Shown here: one piece after another, positions 13,483 through 25,935 of the stretch
How positions within the stretch are numbered: the stretch's first letter is position 1
Layout: each line of letters begins with the position of its first letter
DNA from: Ecdyonurus torrentis
Taxonomy: Eukaryota > Arthropoda > Insecta > Ephemeroptera > Heptageniidae
Assembly: GCA_949318235.1 (NCBI GenBank)
Contig: OX439129.1
Location: forward strand, 6,507,116-6,571,115
Direction: 5' to 3'
Length of the DNA: 64,000 bases
Notes under the pieces: generated by a model
The model's database searches: none
Seen by the model: the letters and a program-made list of their open reading frames with translations, nothing else
What the model was told of the DNA's origin: nothing
Program-made: the position numbers and the translations under genes

Positions 13483-13882
13483 ACCGAGCTGGTATGGCCG
13501 AGTGGTGAAGGCAGCTGACTCGCAACTCTGTACTCCTCACCGAGTATAGGTTCGAGCCACTGCTGGGTGCGTACGTGAAGTGTGAGAGCACAACATGTTG
13601 CACGATGCATGTTTACATGCATTCCATGACGACGCACAGCATTCGGGAGGTGCATGATTGATGTGATTGCACCGACCAGCCTGCCTAGATGTTTCCTCGG
13701 TTTCTCTAGGCTGTCATGGCGAATGCCGGGCTGTGTACTTAGGCCGTGGCCGGCCCGTGTGTGCTTTTCCATTAAATGGAAAGTCCTTACCTGTCGATAA
13801 GACAATGTCTTGACTGGGACTGGGATTGGTGTATAGCACGATAACACAATATGGCAAGCAAAAAAAAAAAAAAAAAAAAAAA
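13483..13882 (+). mobile_element. tRNA-derived SINE, copy 1
   Basis: It starts ACCGAGCTGGTATGGCCGAG. The tRNA-like head holds an A-box TGGCCGAGTGG-type sequence and a B-box GGTTCGAGCC about 60 bp apart, a spacing that fits a class II (Leu/Ser-type, long variable arm) tRNA ancestor. A tRNA-unrelated, GC-rich body of about 290 bp follows, ending in GATAACACAATATGGCAAGC and an A-tail at 13860-13882. Pol III transcription from the internal promoter is expected for intact SINEs. The other copies are at 21892-22269 (-) and 31586-31966 (+). No clear target duplication was found. A long antisense open frame across the body reflects its lack of stop codons, not a gene. Confidence 0.93.
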
Positions 13883-14872
13883 CTTAAAAAAAGGCTAAAT
13901 AGTAACTCTTTAGATAATTGTTTTCCGTGCAAAGTATTACTGTCTCAGCATTTGTATGTACTCAGTATACATTTCATTTCTCAGTGTAACCATTTTAAGA
14001 AAGAACAAAAAGTATAACAAAAAAAATTGGTAAACTTAGCGTAGTAAAAAAATATTTAATAATTAGTGAGCAATGCTTTTTTATCAAACAGAAAAGTACG
14101 GCAAAAAAGTTTAACATAATATATTATTATATATTTTTCTATTGTTGAGAACATGACTTTAACTGCAATCATTAATTATTGTTATTATAATAATTGAACA
14201 AAGCAACCAATTAGTAATTTTGCACTTTTCTCTTTTAACTGCAGTGCTTTATTAACTGTGAAAACAATTAGTATGAAAGACAATGCCTCGCTTATAATGT
14301 GGCTCAACTTTTTCATTTATTTCTCCTTTCATTTTTTTTTTTTTTTTTTTTTCATTTTGCGTACTAAACATTTTTTCCAAAACTTTTTTTTTCTATATAA
14401 CCTTATTTTAGTTATTTACCTATTACCATTTGAGTTAATAAACAATTGCATAATGTTTTTTTATGTGTACCCCATTCATGTTTTTTTACATAAATTTCAG
14501 GCAATGTAACGCAGGAAATATGTATAATAAACAATATGTACATAAACAAATTTAAAAAAAAAACAAAAAAAAACAAAAAAAACGAGCCAATGCATTACTT
14601 TTTTTTATAAACATTGTCATGATTTTTTTCTATATTCAATATTTAAGGATTTGGGTGTTTTATTCATATATTAAAGCATACTTATAACAAGCTCAACAAT
14701 GTACCTAAATGTCCTGAATAACTTTGATTACATCATCTTTATGGAGAAACCTGATGACATTACGATATCAGAAATAATAGGTGTGAGGTGAACATAGCGC
14801 TCAAGGAAAAGAGAGGAGAACGGGCATGCAAAGTTGCAATGAACCACTTGCAATGAGCGAGCTATATAAATT
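13883..14872. other. Intronic AT-rich DNA
   Basis: Poly-T runs and A-rich segments only. No exon or repeat family was recognised. Confidence 0.55.
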
Positions 14873-14975
14873 TGAATATTCTTAATGCATTTCTTATGGA
14901 AGAATTGTTTTCACTTACACGTTGCAACAATTAAAAACATTTAAATGCAAGTGGTCTATTAATTGTACTGTCATG
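14873..14975. repeat. Low-copy dispersed repeat N, copy 1
   Basis: A segment of about 100 bp beginning GAATATTCTTAATGCATTTC and continuing with a TTGTTTTCACTTACAC word is closely matched at 49997-50090. The nature of the element is unknown. Confidence 0.6.
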
Positions 14976-15214
14976 AAAGTTGTTCATGAAATTTCAGTAC
15001 CTTTCTATCACAGAAAACAATAAGAAACAATTGCAATTTTGTTCTAGCGCAACGAAAGTTTTTATCTTAAATTATCATGAGAGTGACAAGTGCTCCATCT
15101 GCAAAGTGATAAGAGCAGCAGAAATGACTTTTGCCGCACTGGTGATAACTTTAGAAGAAACAATTTGATGTAATAGATACGAAATGTAATAAAGTTTTAA
15201 GTGTTTTATTCAGT
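14976..15214. other. Intronic DNA, no feature recognised
   Basis: A 62-codon open frame crosses this interval but matches no family I know and lacks splice context. I do not call it coding. Confidence 0.5.
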
Positions 15215-15432
15215 TGGCTTGTATCTCAAAAAAAAAAAAAAAAAAAAAAAAAAAACTTCAATATCTTTTGATGCCATTTGAAAGTTAATGGTAACAGCTA
15301 CCTATGGTAAAATGTTCATTTTCGAACGCTTGACCATCAGTTAAAAGAGAAAATAATTATTGAAATTAACATGGGGCTCTTATATGGGAATAAAACTTTA
15401 TATCACAATTTAAAATTTAGCATGATGACCCC

Positions 15433-15471
<39 letters not shown>

Positions 15472-15545
15472 ATTTTTGAAGATTCCTTATCCTAATATAT
15501 CAGTGTGCAAAATTTTAGATTTTTCTTTCTTTACAACTTTTTAGT
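15215..15545 (+). mobile_element. Family L element, copy 1
   Basis: Landmarks shared with 62721-63049 are TATCTCAAAAAA near the left, ATTGAAATTAACATGGG in the middle and GTGTGCAAAATTTTAGATTT on the right. The copy contains long internal A- and T-runs that have probably expanded. Its ends are degraded, so the boundaries are approximate. Confidence 0.65.
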
Positions 15546-16384
15546 CAAATCCAGCAGATCTCGTGCCTTAAAGGCTAATTTTCGTATTAACTGCAAAAAA
15601 GCATTTAAAATTCAAGTGTAATAAGACAATAAAGTTTTTCTTGAATGTCACAAGAGAATAAATTATACACACATAAGTGTTTTTCCGTTTAGTTTTTCTT
15701 GTTCTACACACCAAGTATAAAAGTAACAAGAGATCTGTGAGTTTGCAAATAACATAAATCAAGATTGTGAACAGTTGAAGAAGAAAGTTTTGTGAGGAGG
15801 ATATTCCCAAGAGAGGAGTCTCTGTGGGTGAAAAGTTGCTATACATTCTTGTCGCTTTTTTAAGACAAAAGACTAGCGAACGAATCAGCTGCTCAATATT
15901 TTACTGAATGCCTACTTGCCTGCTTTGTTAACTGTTAATAATTTGTACTACTATAAATTTTACTACACTGAAAAATATGCTTTCTTTTAAGGCAGCAGGT
16001 GACTAACTTGGAGTGGAAATAATCAAATGAGGAATTTTATTTTCACAATAAGTATTTCTACGTTATGTAAAGCGAACCGAACTAATATTATAATTTTCAA
16101 ATTAAATTGAACTAATTTCAAACAATGTTTTTGGTTTTATAAAGAGTTTTTATTGATATTTTTAATATGATTCAAAAAGTGGGCGCTACAGTTTGAATTT
16201 TCACATATATATGCATGTTGTCTTCAAAGTGGAATAAGTTAAATATTTGCTCGTGTTTTCATGTTTTTGACAAAACTAAACTTGGTAGTAATGTTTCATC
16301 TTTACTTGATGTTAATTTTATATTTCACGATCGAGAATTACGGTGGAGAATCTACTACTGTGGGATTTAACATTTAACAAAATA
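15546..16384. other. Intronic AT-rich DNA
   Basis: No exon, RNA gene or repeat-family match was recognised. Confidence 0.5.
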
Positions 16385-16808
16385 TTTGTAAAGAAAGAAA
16401 ATTCTGAAATTTTGCATTATGATAAGGTATTTTCAAAAACGTAAAAAATTGCGGTTTCAACATGCCAGATTTTAAATTATGATTTTTTTTGAAGTTTTAG
16501 TCCCGTAAGAACCCATGTTAACTTCAATAGTTATTTTTTCTTTTAATCTGATGGTGACGGGTTTTCAAAAATTTTACCATAGATTTCTTTTTAGAAATTT
16601 TTTTTTTATATATCACTCATATACAGAAATCCAACCAAGGCCTTATCGGTCGGTTCACTTAATATTTACATTTATTACACACACAAATTTCATTTAATTT
16701 AACAGAATAAAATGTTCTTTCTTATATATACAGTAGGAACAAAAACATAGATTTTTTTTTTATTTTTTTTTTTTTTTAGATACAAGCTATCTAAATACAA
16801 CTTTTAAA
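16385..16808 (-). mobile_element. Family L element, copy 2 (interrupted)
   Basis: In reverse orientation it shares CCATGTTAACTTCAATAG, GATGGTGACGGGTTTTC and the terminal GATACAAGCTATCTAAATAC with the other copies. Roughly 80-90 bp between about 16650 and 16735 has no counterpart, which suggests a small insertion or local divergence. Together with copy 1 it forms an inverted pair. Confidence 0.6.
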
Positions 16809-17489
16809 TATTGCTTCTAAACATCATAATAAAATTATAGTGAGGAGTTTATATTATTATAAAAAAATATTATTGCTTGTTAATATATTACAATCTATTA
16901 AAAAAACTTTTTTTTTTTTTTTTAATACAGCTGGTTTGATTTAACTTTACACAATTTTTTAATTCGATTAAAACCTTCAGTTACGCTCACTTATTCCTCA
17001 TACATCGTATAATGTATCAGAAGCAGTTATTAGTTAATACTTTTTTAAAAGCATAACCCGTTTCCAAATACCTCTCTATGAATACCGCAAGTAAGTACCC
17101 CCTGTTGTATGCAAATTATGCAACCAGTTGAGCATATGTAACCAACTGGTTGCCTATACTACAAAACTTGCAGGGGCAAAAAAAAAAATAATAATAAACA
17201 ACTATAAAACAAAATTAATAAAATATACTGCAATGTTCGATTTGCAATGTACATAATAATTTATGCTAATTATATAACCTAATTAACTTTATACTATAAA
17301 TGTAAAAGTTATAAAATAATTTATACTCTACTGATTTGATGTTACTAATTAAAACTATAGAGATTGCGCTAAATTTTAAAACAAACATGCAGAGGAATTA
17401 TAATCAGGTCTGTTGGTTATAACATTGCCAGTTTTATTTAGCGTAATAATTCTACTTTTTTTTTTTTTTTTTTAAGTTTTGTGGTATTA
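16809..17489. other. Intronic DNA with a short hairpin at 17120-17153
   Basis: A perfect 11-bp inverted repeat (GCAACCAGTTG / CAACTGGTTGC) with a 12-bp loop lies at 17120-17153. It is flanked by CCCCTG and CAGGGG in inverted orientation about 40 bp apart, possibly a decayed small foldback. The rest is AT-rich. Confidence 0.55.
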
Positions 17490-17804
17490 TAGGGTATATG
17501 CGGATGATGTCATATTTATTGCGCTTGGAGGCCATACTGGAGTATTGCATACCATTACTAAGCATAGGACAAACTTTGTTTAAGCCAATTTTTGGGGGGG
17601 GGGGGGGGGGGAATCGGTTCATTTTTTGTTATTGTTATTTTTTTCACATAATTGAGATACTAATTTAACATATTTACAGCATCAATGCTATTAAAAATAT
17701 TGTTTACTGGTTTTAAACTGGCAAAATGATTTATTTTCCTATGCCACCCATGTTATTGAGTTATCCAACATGGCGTCGAATTTAACATGAATGCATAGAC
17801 CCTA
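17490..17804 (+). mobile_element. Family D MITE, copy 2
   Basis: Ends TAGGGTATATGC and GCATAGACCCTA, flanked by TA. It shares the internal GCATAGGACAAAC and ATGGCGTCGAATTTAACATG landmarks. An 18-base G-run lies inside at about 17594-17611. The central TGACGTCA has mutated to TGATGTCA in this copy. Confidence 0.87.
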
Positions 17805-18821
17805 TAGCATGAGTTTATTTGAAATGAAATAAATAACTACAAGGAAATAAATTACGTAATTTATACTGCATTTATTTCATTATAGCATAAATGATGCTTA
17901 ATCAAAAACACCTAAATAATTATACTGTCTTACATAATGTATGATTTGAAGAATTTATTATGCAGTATAGCAAAGATTATGCTGCAATTAACAAATTGTA
18001 TTGAAAATGAGTTTGCATAATTATTACGTGGTTATTTTTAACAAATAATATTTTATGACGTTCCATGTCAATATATGAGGTAGAACAATTCAAACACACA
18101 ACAAACAAACAAACAAACAAACAAAAACAAACAAACAAAATTCATAACATTCATAATAATGTTTATTAAATTTGAAGTAGAGAAAAAAAAGTTTATTTAA
18201 TTCCTAAGTTAATTGTATTTTGCATTATGTCAGATAGTCTGATACGCTATCAAACATGAACATTAACTCAATCAAATTTTTATGCACTGCATTTTTGAAT
18301 GACGTGTATAAGGTGCACACAGTTTTATATATAAAGGAAGTGCATTGTATAATAATGGGCTGAATAACCGAGCTCCCTTCTGACTTGGTGACAAGCGTTG
18401 GTTTTCAATAAAAAAAAAGTTCACCCCCGTGAAGAAAGACAAAATAATGCTCTTCAGTACTATAGGTTTCAAATTGTTTTGTTTTTTCTTCTAAGTACCT
18501 CTAAACTCATGTTACACGTGTTATAAAATATGAATAAAATATTAAAATTGATAATATTGCTCGCGAAGACTGGCAGGCACTAAGAAGCATCTTCTCGAAG
18601 ACAGTTAATGCAAACATGAGAAAACGGAAGAAGTTGCATGAGCTAATATTTAATTTGAAACTTTTCCTTACATTATTAGCTCGATTTTCATCATATTTAT
18701 TGTTAAGCTTATTTTTTGAAATTTTATTCCTTTACTATAATTTTTTTACATTATTAATGTTATTATTTGAATCAGATAGTTTTTTTAATACAGACAGTAG
18801 TGATGAGACTAACAGTTTGGT
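17805..18821. other. Intronic AT-rich DNA with (AAAC)n
   Basis: An AAAC-type tetranucleotide repeat lies at about 18102-18140. No exon was recognised. Confidence 0.55.
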
Positions 18822-18833
18822 GAGAGAGAGAGA

Positions 18834-18928
<95 letters not shown>

Positions 18929-18954
18929 AGGGAGGGAGGGAGGGGGGGAGAGAA
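18822..18954. repeat. Compound (GA)n-(GGGA)n microsatellite
   Basis: About 100 bp of GA repeat grades at its right end into GGGA units (about 18921-18942) and a short G-run. Confidence 0.96.
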
Positions 18955-19711
18955 AGTTCATGACATTTCGTGTAAATTCTAACTATTTTTTCATGTCAAA
19001 TTTAATTAATATTTCTTACGTTTTTTAATTAAAATAATTTAGTTTATTTTAAAAACTGTTTATAGAAAATTTAATTTGACGTTGAAAATTAATAATGTTT
19101 AAAAAAAGTTAAAACTTGTTTTACCAAAATATAAGAAATCAGAGCTTTAAATTAAGTTTCAAAAGTTAATTAAATATAAACAAAAAATTAATTTTGTATA
19201 TTATAGTTTAGGGCTAAAAATATAATTTTCACAAATATTAAATAATGTAAATAACCAATGCAAAGAGACTAGACCGATGATTATCAACATTAAGTAAACT
19301 TTGCTGGTGTTGAAAGAAAAAGAAGGAGAAGAAGAAAAATTAAAGAAAGAAAGAAAAAAGAAAGGTAAAAAAGGGAGGAAAAAAAGTAGTAAAAAAAATG
19401 TAATTGTAATTACAACTTTCACAGCGTACGTTCTGTCCATATTAAAGATATTTCTTTGTCTAACTAGCTAACTCAAATATATCTTGAAATTACATGCTAA
19501 TACAACAATAAAATGAACTCCAACATACAAATTAGCATTCCCTAAAGTACTTTTCAAAAGTATTTTCTTAAAATTAAAACAATTACTTAAAAATTCACTA
19601 ACGACGATGAAGAAAAAGAAAAAAAAATCTTAACATCTATTGAAGTTGTTAAAAAAAAAGTACAGGTTGTCTAGACGTTGCTCTTAACTAGAAATTAAGT
19701 ATTTATCCTTA

Positions 19712-19760
<49 letters not shown>

Positions 19761-21891
19761 CACTACTTTCTTTAAAAACAAGACAATTTTAAGTCACGTA
19801 AAAAATACACTAATACTAAAGCACAGAAAGTCCCATGGATTTTATTTTTCCTTAAAACTTTTTGAAGCAAAAAGAAATCGATACCCTTGAGGCACCAAAC
19901 AATGATAATAAAACATAATAGTTCATCCTAGCATTATGACCTATATCGCAAATATTTTTCCTTTATATTATTATTCGTAAGATAATATTGGTATTTTTAT
20001 CGATGGGTATAAGGAAAATTTTATGTACGTATCCAATATGCTAAGAAAAAAAAAGGGAGAGAGAATGAGAGAGAGAGCTTCAACCCTTAAGGCTAGATGT
20101 TATATAATATAGTTTAAATCTCAAATAATCTATGAGTATACAAAAATTAGGGTGTAGGGATGTATAACATTCCAATATATAGTTTCATAAAAAATTGTGG
20201 TACTGAATTTTGATAGTTTTTTTTTTATCTATATTTACACTGAAAAAGTAATTGTCTTAAATCCAAATAACTATAAAAAAAATATTATAAAATTTCATAA
20301 ACTTCCTTTTCATAAAAATATTTAAAAAGTGGTTGCAAATTGTTTCTTTTTTTTAAATTTATTTTGTTTGTAAAATGTATTGCTGAATACCTACAAAATA
20401 TTGGCATGTGCCATGACTGTAGGTCTATTTCCTGACAGGCCTACGGTAACGTTGTAGAACGAGAAGAGTAATAGAAGGGGGGGGGGGGGGATTCTCTCCG
20501 TGTATCACGCCCCTAGTTGTATATTCAAATTTATTATAGTAAGAAGAGACAGGATCAGAAAAAAAAATCAATTTGTTTATAACAAATTTTTTGCAGTAAG
20601 CTTATTAATATGTCCAGAATTCTAAATATCTTTTAAGTAAACTATTTTCAGGAATTTAATTACATACATTAATGTAGTGTAAGAGTTCAATTTTTTCTTA
20701 CATTTATTTTTAAAATTTATATATTGCATACTTCTGTGGTAGTTTTATGAAGTTCCATACCATTATTATAAAATAATATGTAATAATAGCAGAAAAAAAT
20801 TGAATAATAATATATTAATAATATAAAATATTTTTATATTATTATTATAAAAAATTAAAATATATTTTAATATACATTATTAGTATATTATATATTAATA
20901 AAAAATGTAAAGATGCCAACTATAATCATAAAATAATACTATTATTTATAATAAACTAAATTCATATCTGCATTATAATACGATTAGTAATTAGATTACT
21001 ATAAATCTAATATTCACATAAACTATAGTGCTATTCTGAAGAGAAACATTTGTGTAGTAAAAAATATTCTTTATCAAGAAGTAAAATGTTTATTTTGTGT
21101 TCACAATTTTGTATCAACTTTTGCACAAAGAAAAGAAAAGGGGAAAAAAATTGCCTTAAAAAAAAAAAAAAAAAAAAAAAAAGAGAGAGAGAGAGAAAAA
21201 AGTCTCCAAAAACGACATTAAAAGAGATTTGAAAATAAATAGAAAAATATATTAGAGTGCTAAGTGATTGAAGTCAGTGTTTTGGTTGCGTCTGTTGTGC
21301 TATTTTTTTGTTGGCTTGAATTTTATTGTGTGGCTTATCGTAAAAATAAAAAATAAAAACTTCCGTCTCTCTTTCTTTCATTCTTTTTAGTATTTTTATA
21401 GACAGACAGGAGTCGAGGAAAAAGATTTTTTATGTAATTTTTTTTTTAAGTTGCACACAAAATAAAATGGATTTGCAAGACTATTATTGCGTAAAACAGT
21501 CTTCTGTTGGAGTATAATTCACGATAGTTAAATTATTGTTTGTTTGGTTTATTTAATTGAAAAAGTCAGCGAGGGGGATTACAGAAAAAAATAAACAAAC
21601 TCGGAGCTCAAGAAAACTAACAAAATGCTCTTGTCGCAATTTAACATGCTTTCTTTTGGGAGAATGAAGCAGCTATAACTTGAGTTCATATAATTTCTAG
21701 ACACTAAAATTTGTACTTAGTTTACTGAACTTTAAAGCTATGTTAAATTTCAATCAATTTGGTTAATATTTTCATTTTTATTCGATTAACTTCAAATGCG
21801 GGAAAATAATAGCTTCAAAGATCAGAAATATTAAGTAAAATTGTCCACATCGAGAAAATTTTGTATAATGTATAATTGTGTAATGTGTTAG
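18955..21891. other. Intronic AT-rich DNA
   Basis: It holds (GA)n at 19714-19756, a G-run at about 20478-20491, an A-run followed by short GA at about 21158-21195, and AT-rich filler. No exon, RNA gene or family element was recognised over this 2.9 kb. Confidence 0.55.
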
Positions 21892-22269
21892 TTTTTTTTT
21901 TTTTTTTTTTTGCTTGCCATATTGTGTTACCGTGCTATATACCAATCCCAGTCCCAGTCAAAACATTTCCTTATCGACAGCTAAGGACTTTCCAATTAAT
22001 GGAAAAGCACACACGGACCGGCCACGGCCTAAGTACACAGCCCGGCATTCGCCATGACAGTCTAGAGAAACCGTGTAAACATCTAGGCAGGCTGGTCGGT
22101 GCAATCACATCAATCATGCACCTCCCGAATACTGTGCGTCGTCATGGAATGCATGTAAACATGCATCGTGCAACGTGTTGTGCTCTCACACTTCATGTAC
22201 GCACCCAGCAGAGGCTCGAACCTATACTCGAGGAGTACAGAGTACACCACTCGGCCATACTAGCTCGGT
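21892..22269 (-). mobile_element. tRNA-derived SINE, copy 2
   Basis: A reverse-orientation copy of the SINE at 13483. The T-run at 21892-21911 is the A-tail, GCTTGCCATATTG the 3' end and CTAGCTCGGT the 5' end. The tRNA-like head is more diverged than in the other two copies, with short deletions near the B-box, so its pol III promoter is probably weaker. Confidence 0.93.
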
Positions 22270-22726
22270 AAAAAAAGCATTCTTAAGGCATGTACAAACA
22301 AAAGAATATTTAAAATGTAATAAATTTGATTTCATCGTCAAATCTATATTGAAAAACATTAAAATTTCTAGCTATTTAATTTATTGAATTGTGTAAATAT
22401 TACTCTACGAGAAAGTGTAAAAGTCAGGTACAGTTTTCACTGCCAGCTGATCATACAGAACTATAACAATATTAGATTTAAGTCCAGAGGTTTTACCTGT
22501 TATATTGACACTTCAACTTACTATAATTACTTACTTAATGTGAATGCTCGATATTTTAATGTAAATAAAGTTACTCAGTATTTAGTTTGTATAACTTAAT
22601 AGGAAGGAAGTTTTCACCACAAAATCTTCATCAGGATTCTTATTTGCACTAAAGACGATTATTTAAGTAACATGCACCTGACACTTTTACTACAGTTAAG
22701 TTCTCTAGCCTACTTTTCAGGGTGGG
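22270..22726. other. Intronic AT-rich DNA
   Basis: Three short overlapping open frames occur here. None resembles a known domain and none is bounded by good splice sites. Confidence 0.5.
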
Positions 22727-22990
22727 TGTATTCATATAAAAGTCAACGCCATATGTGAGCATTTAATATCAAGGTCAGCTATAGGAAAATCACTCATTAT
22801 GCCAGTTTAAAAAGCAAAAATGTTTAATGCTTTTCTAAAATATTTTGAGTTTTATTTTCAAGTATACAAGAAAAGTGCTAAGAAAAAAAATATATTTCTC
22901 AAAGAAAATAGCCAAAAACGGCATTTGTCCTATGCTGAACAATGTTATTTCTTGCTACAATATGGCATCCAAGTGCATTCCCGCTCTTAT
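22727..22990 (-). mobile_element. Family D MITE, copy 3 (right end degraded)
   Basis: In reverse orientation: CAGGGTGGGTGTATTC at the left end, AAAGTCAACGCCATATGTGAG, and GTCCTATGCTGA / ATGGCATCCAAGTGCATT further right. The terminal TGACGTCA-containing segment is missing or replaced. It lies in inverted orientation to copy 4, about 140 bp away. Confidence 0.8.
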
Positions 22991-23128
22991 ACATGCACAT
23001 AATTTACATAGCAAACGAGAGGCTGAAGACATGCAATTCTCAATTTATATATTATAAAAAATAAAACTTGTTAATTTATTCTTATTTACTTAATTAATTT
23101 TTTAAATTTTGAACTTTCATTTATACTT

Positions 23129-23444
23129 TAGGGTGTATCAGCATGACATCATATTTAATGCACTTGAACGCCATACTGGTGTAATGAATAACATGGCTCA
23201 GCATAGGACAAACTTAATTTTTGCCTATTTTCTTTGGAAAATTGGTTATTATTATTATTTTTTTTTTATAATTTTTTTCACATACTTGAGATACTAATTC
23301 AACCAATCGACATCATCAATGCTCTCAAAATATTGCTTATTGTTAGTATTTTTAAACTACCAAAATGAGTCATTTTCCTATGCGGCTCATGTTATTGAGT
23401 GATCCAACATGGCGTCGACTTTAACATGAATGCAAACATCCTAT
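23129..23444 (+). mobile_element. Family D MITE, copy 4
   Basis: Left end TAGGGTGTATCAGCATGAC, right end GCAAACATCCTA. It shares CAGCATAGGACAAAC and ATGGCGTCGACTTTAACATG. The CRE-like octamer appears here as TGACATCA. Confidence 0.87.
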
Positions 23445-23727
23445 AGGGCGATTCAGTTTCATACTTCCAAAGATAAATAATTAAAACATAAGGCCAAATT
23501 AATTCAACATTTTGCTATCGTATAAATTTAGTTAGAAATACCATATTTTTTATTATCAATTAAATATGTATAATTTATATTACTAAATTATGAATTTGAA
23601 AATTATTATTGTAAATTTCCATATATCATTTACATCAACTGTATGACTACTGTATTATTAACGTGACCTGCCATTGAAAAACGATATATTTTTTTTGTAA
23701 TAAAATATTATTCAAAATTAAATTTTA
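23445..23727. other. AT-rich spacer
   Basis: No feature recognised. Confidence 0.5.
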
Positions 23728-24278
23728 TTAAAGGACTAGTAAATGCTACCTATTTACCCTATTTTATTTACGTTCATCATGTAGACTATAATGAGAGCAG
23801 TAAAAATATGTATCACAATAATTTTTATTATTTTTCTTTCGTGGTGTTTTGAGGGTGTTAAGAAAATGTCTTAGCAGTTATGAGTCACACTAAAACAAGT
23901 CAGGGGAAACGTTCCCCTCATTTCATATCTCAGAATATTCAGAGTGGGGCGCAACCAATATTGCGCGGAGCTGTTGCACCGTTGCGCGTTGCTGAATCTG
24001 TGGGAAAAAGTTTGAAAGTTTTTTTGGAATGAGCTAATCTTACGAAACGCTCGGTGCTTTCAAAGTAAATATTATAAGCATAAACCGTGTGCTCTTTGCA
24101 TTACTTTATTTATTTATTATTCTTATTTATGCGTTTATTCGTTTATTCATTTATTTGTTTGTTTATTTATTTATTATTATTTCTATTTATGAGCTTATTA
24201 GTCTATTTATTTATTTATTTTGTGAAAGATTGCTTTCCATAAAGGGGTTTGGTTAAATTTTCATGTACAGTTTATTTG

Positions 24279-24280
<2 letters not shown>

Positions 24281-24310
<30 letters not shown>
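24281..24310. repeat. (CT)n microsatellite
   Basis: 30 bp of CT repeat inside the 3-kb element, just left of the nested insertion. Confidence 0.95.
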
Positions 24311-24313
<3 letters not shown>

Positions 24314-24361
24314 GTACGGTGATAAGATGAAATAAAAATCGTTACGGCTTTTGTGTTTTTC

Positions 24362-25750
24362 CAGTGGCGGTCCTACAGGGGGGATTGAGGGGCGGATATC
24401 CCCGGGCCCACTAGGTTTGGGGGGCCCGAGACGAGGCCTACATGTAAAAAATTTAAAAAAAAAATTCAAAGCAAACGAAAAAAGAAAAAAAAAAGTGAAG
24501 GGACGGGACGGGAAGAAGAGAGAGAAGTTTATGAACCAATTTAATGATTTTTACTAATAAAATTATCCCTAACAAACAAATTATCCAAAAAAATTATAAT
24601 ATATATATATATATATAAATAAATAAAAATAAAGCATATAAATCTACAGATAAAATACAATATCTCTTAATTTACTATAGTGATAATTACAACTTTATTC
24701 AGTATTTTTTTTATCTTTTTAAATAAGGGCTGCACTGGTTTAAAAAGGTAAAATAAACTACTTAATAGAATTATAATGAAGACTAAAAAAATTTCAGGGT
24801 GTTATTTTATTGAATTTTTATTCTAAAAGAGGGCTATTCGATACATAAATATGGACATTTCTAATTTTTAAGCTCATTGAGAATTTATAATGAAATTTTA
24901 AAAGTCTTAAAATGACGTTACAGTCAGTAACTTTTTCCTATGCCCGCATGCATATAGGTATTGCGTGTCGACATTTATCGATTTTTTTTTAATAGAAATG
25001 CTTAATTAACTTAAAATTTAGAATTTTGCAAATAAATCGATTCAGGACAATGTCTTCTTTTAGAATATATTCAATATAAAATAAAATTTTACCCTGAAAA
25101 CATTTTTAGTCGTCCTCGACTTGGCCTGGCGTAGGTGAAAAATTTTCAATGATAAATAAACACTAGCTCGATCTTCCTAAATTTTCATCAAATCGACCCT
25201 GTCCTCTGCTCCTAAAATGATGATGACGATCGCAACTTTGGTTATTCAAATGGAATATGAGCATTTTTTTTGTGCAAGAGAACAGGGTTGTTGAACAACA
25301 CTTTTGTTTTGGAAATTTGAAAATAATTCTATAAGAGAAAAAAAAAAAGCTTTTTGAGAATATGAAGGAAACATTTTTTCCATTCACTTAATCTGGCCTA
25401 AATCTGCAAAGTAATTAAAAATAAGTGATTTTTCATTATGCCGAATTTTTGTATACTTTTTTATTATTATTATTTTTTAATATTTCACTCTAAAATAAAA
25501 TTTAGCATTTCCCCCCTATTTAAAAAATAATAATAATAACAATAAAAAAAAAAATTATAAAATAAAAAGAACATTATAATTGTTTTTTTCTTAAAGCTAT
25601 CTGCACTGACAATTATACTAAATTGCCTGTAAATAGTCACGTGGTAAAAAAAAATCGCGCCTGCGGCGGGCTATTGGCGCTTCGCGCCTCTGTTTGGGGG
25701 GCCCAGTACGATTTCTGTCCCCGGGCCCAAAAATCGTAGGACCGCCACTG
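24362..25750 (+). mobile_element. Nested hAT-type non-autonomous element with 8-bp target duplication
   Basis: The ends are CAGTGGCGGTCCTA and TAGGACCGCCACTG, perfect inverted repeats of the CAGNG-start type seen in hAT transposons. The element is flanked by the exact 8-bp duplication TGTTTTTC (24354-24361 and 25751-25758), the target length diagnostic of hAT. Subterminal GGGCCC-rich stretches face each other. The 1.39-kb interior is AT-rich with no transposase frame, so the copy is non-autonomous. It sits inside the 3-kb TTAA element and is therefore younger than that element. Confidence 0.93.
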
Positions 25751-25796
25751 TGTTTTTCCAAAGGTAAATAATGCATGGTTACACTAGGCCGTAATG

Positions 25797-25876
25797 CAGG
25801 GACGGATTGGGCGCCGAGATTTCAAGGATTTCTCGATGGGCCGCGGCAAAAGTACGTAGGCCACCGTGGGCCAAGT

Positions 25877-25913
<37 letters not shown>

Positions 25914-25935
25914 AATAGAGAGAGAGAGAGAGAGA
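25797..25935. repeat. GC-rich fragment plus A-run and (GA)n, possible hAT remnant
   Basis: CAGGGACGGATTGGGCGCC at 25797 resembles a hAT terminal sequence, but no matching opposite end was found. GC-rich sequence, a 32-base A-run (about 25880-25911) and a short GA repeat follow. It lies inside the 3-kb element. It could be a truncated transposon or a retroposed fragment with an A-tail. Confidence 0.4.

Noticed and set aside
13483..13570. Functional tRNA gene
   Set aside because: A- and B-boxes are present, but the acceptor stem cannot be closed and the sequence continues into a shared 290-bp body with an A-tail, so it is the head of a SINE.
13786..13800. Reverse-strand ACAG|GTAAGG
   Set aside because: It is part of the SINE body, with no pyrimidine tract.
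13419..13847. 142-codon antisense open frame
   Set aside because: It coincides with SINE copy 1; not a host gene.
14980..15168. 62-codon frame with a CSIC motif
   Set aside because: One CxxC is not a domain. There is no splice context and no family resemblance.
21876..22271. 131-codon open frame
   Set aside because: It coincides with SINE copy 2 in its antisense direction.
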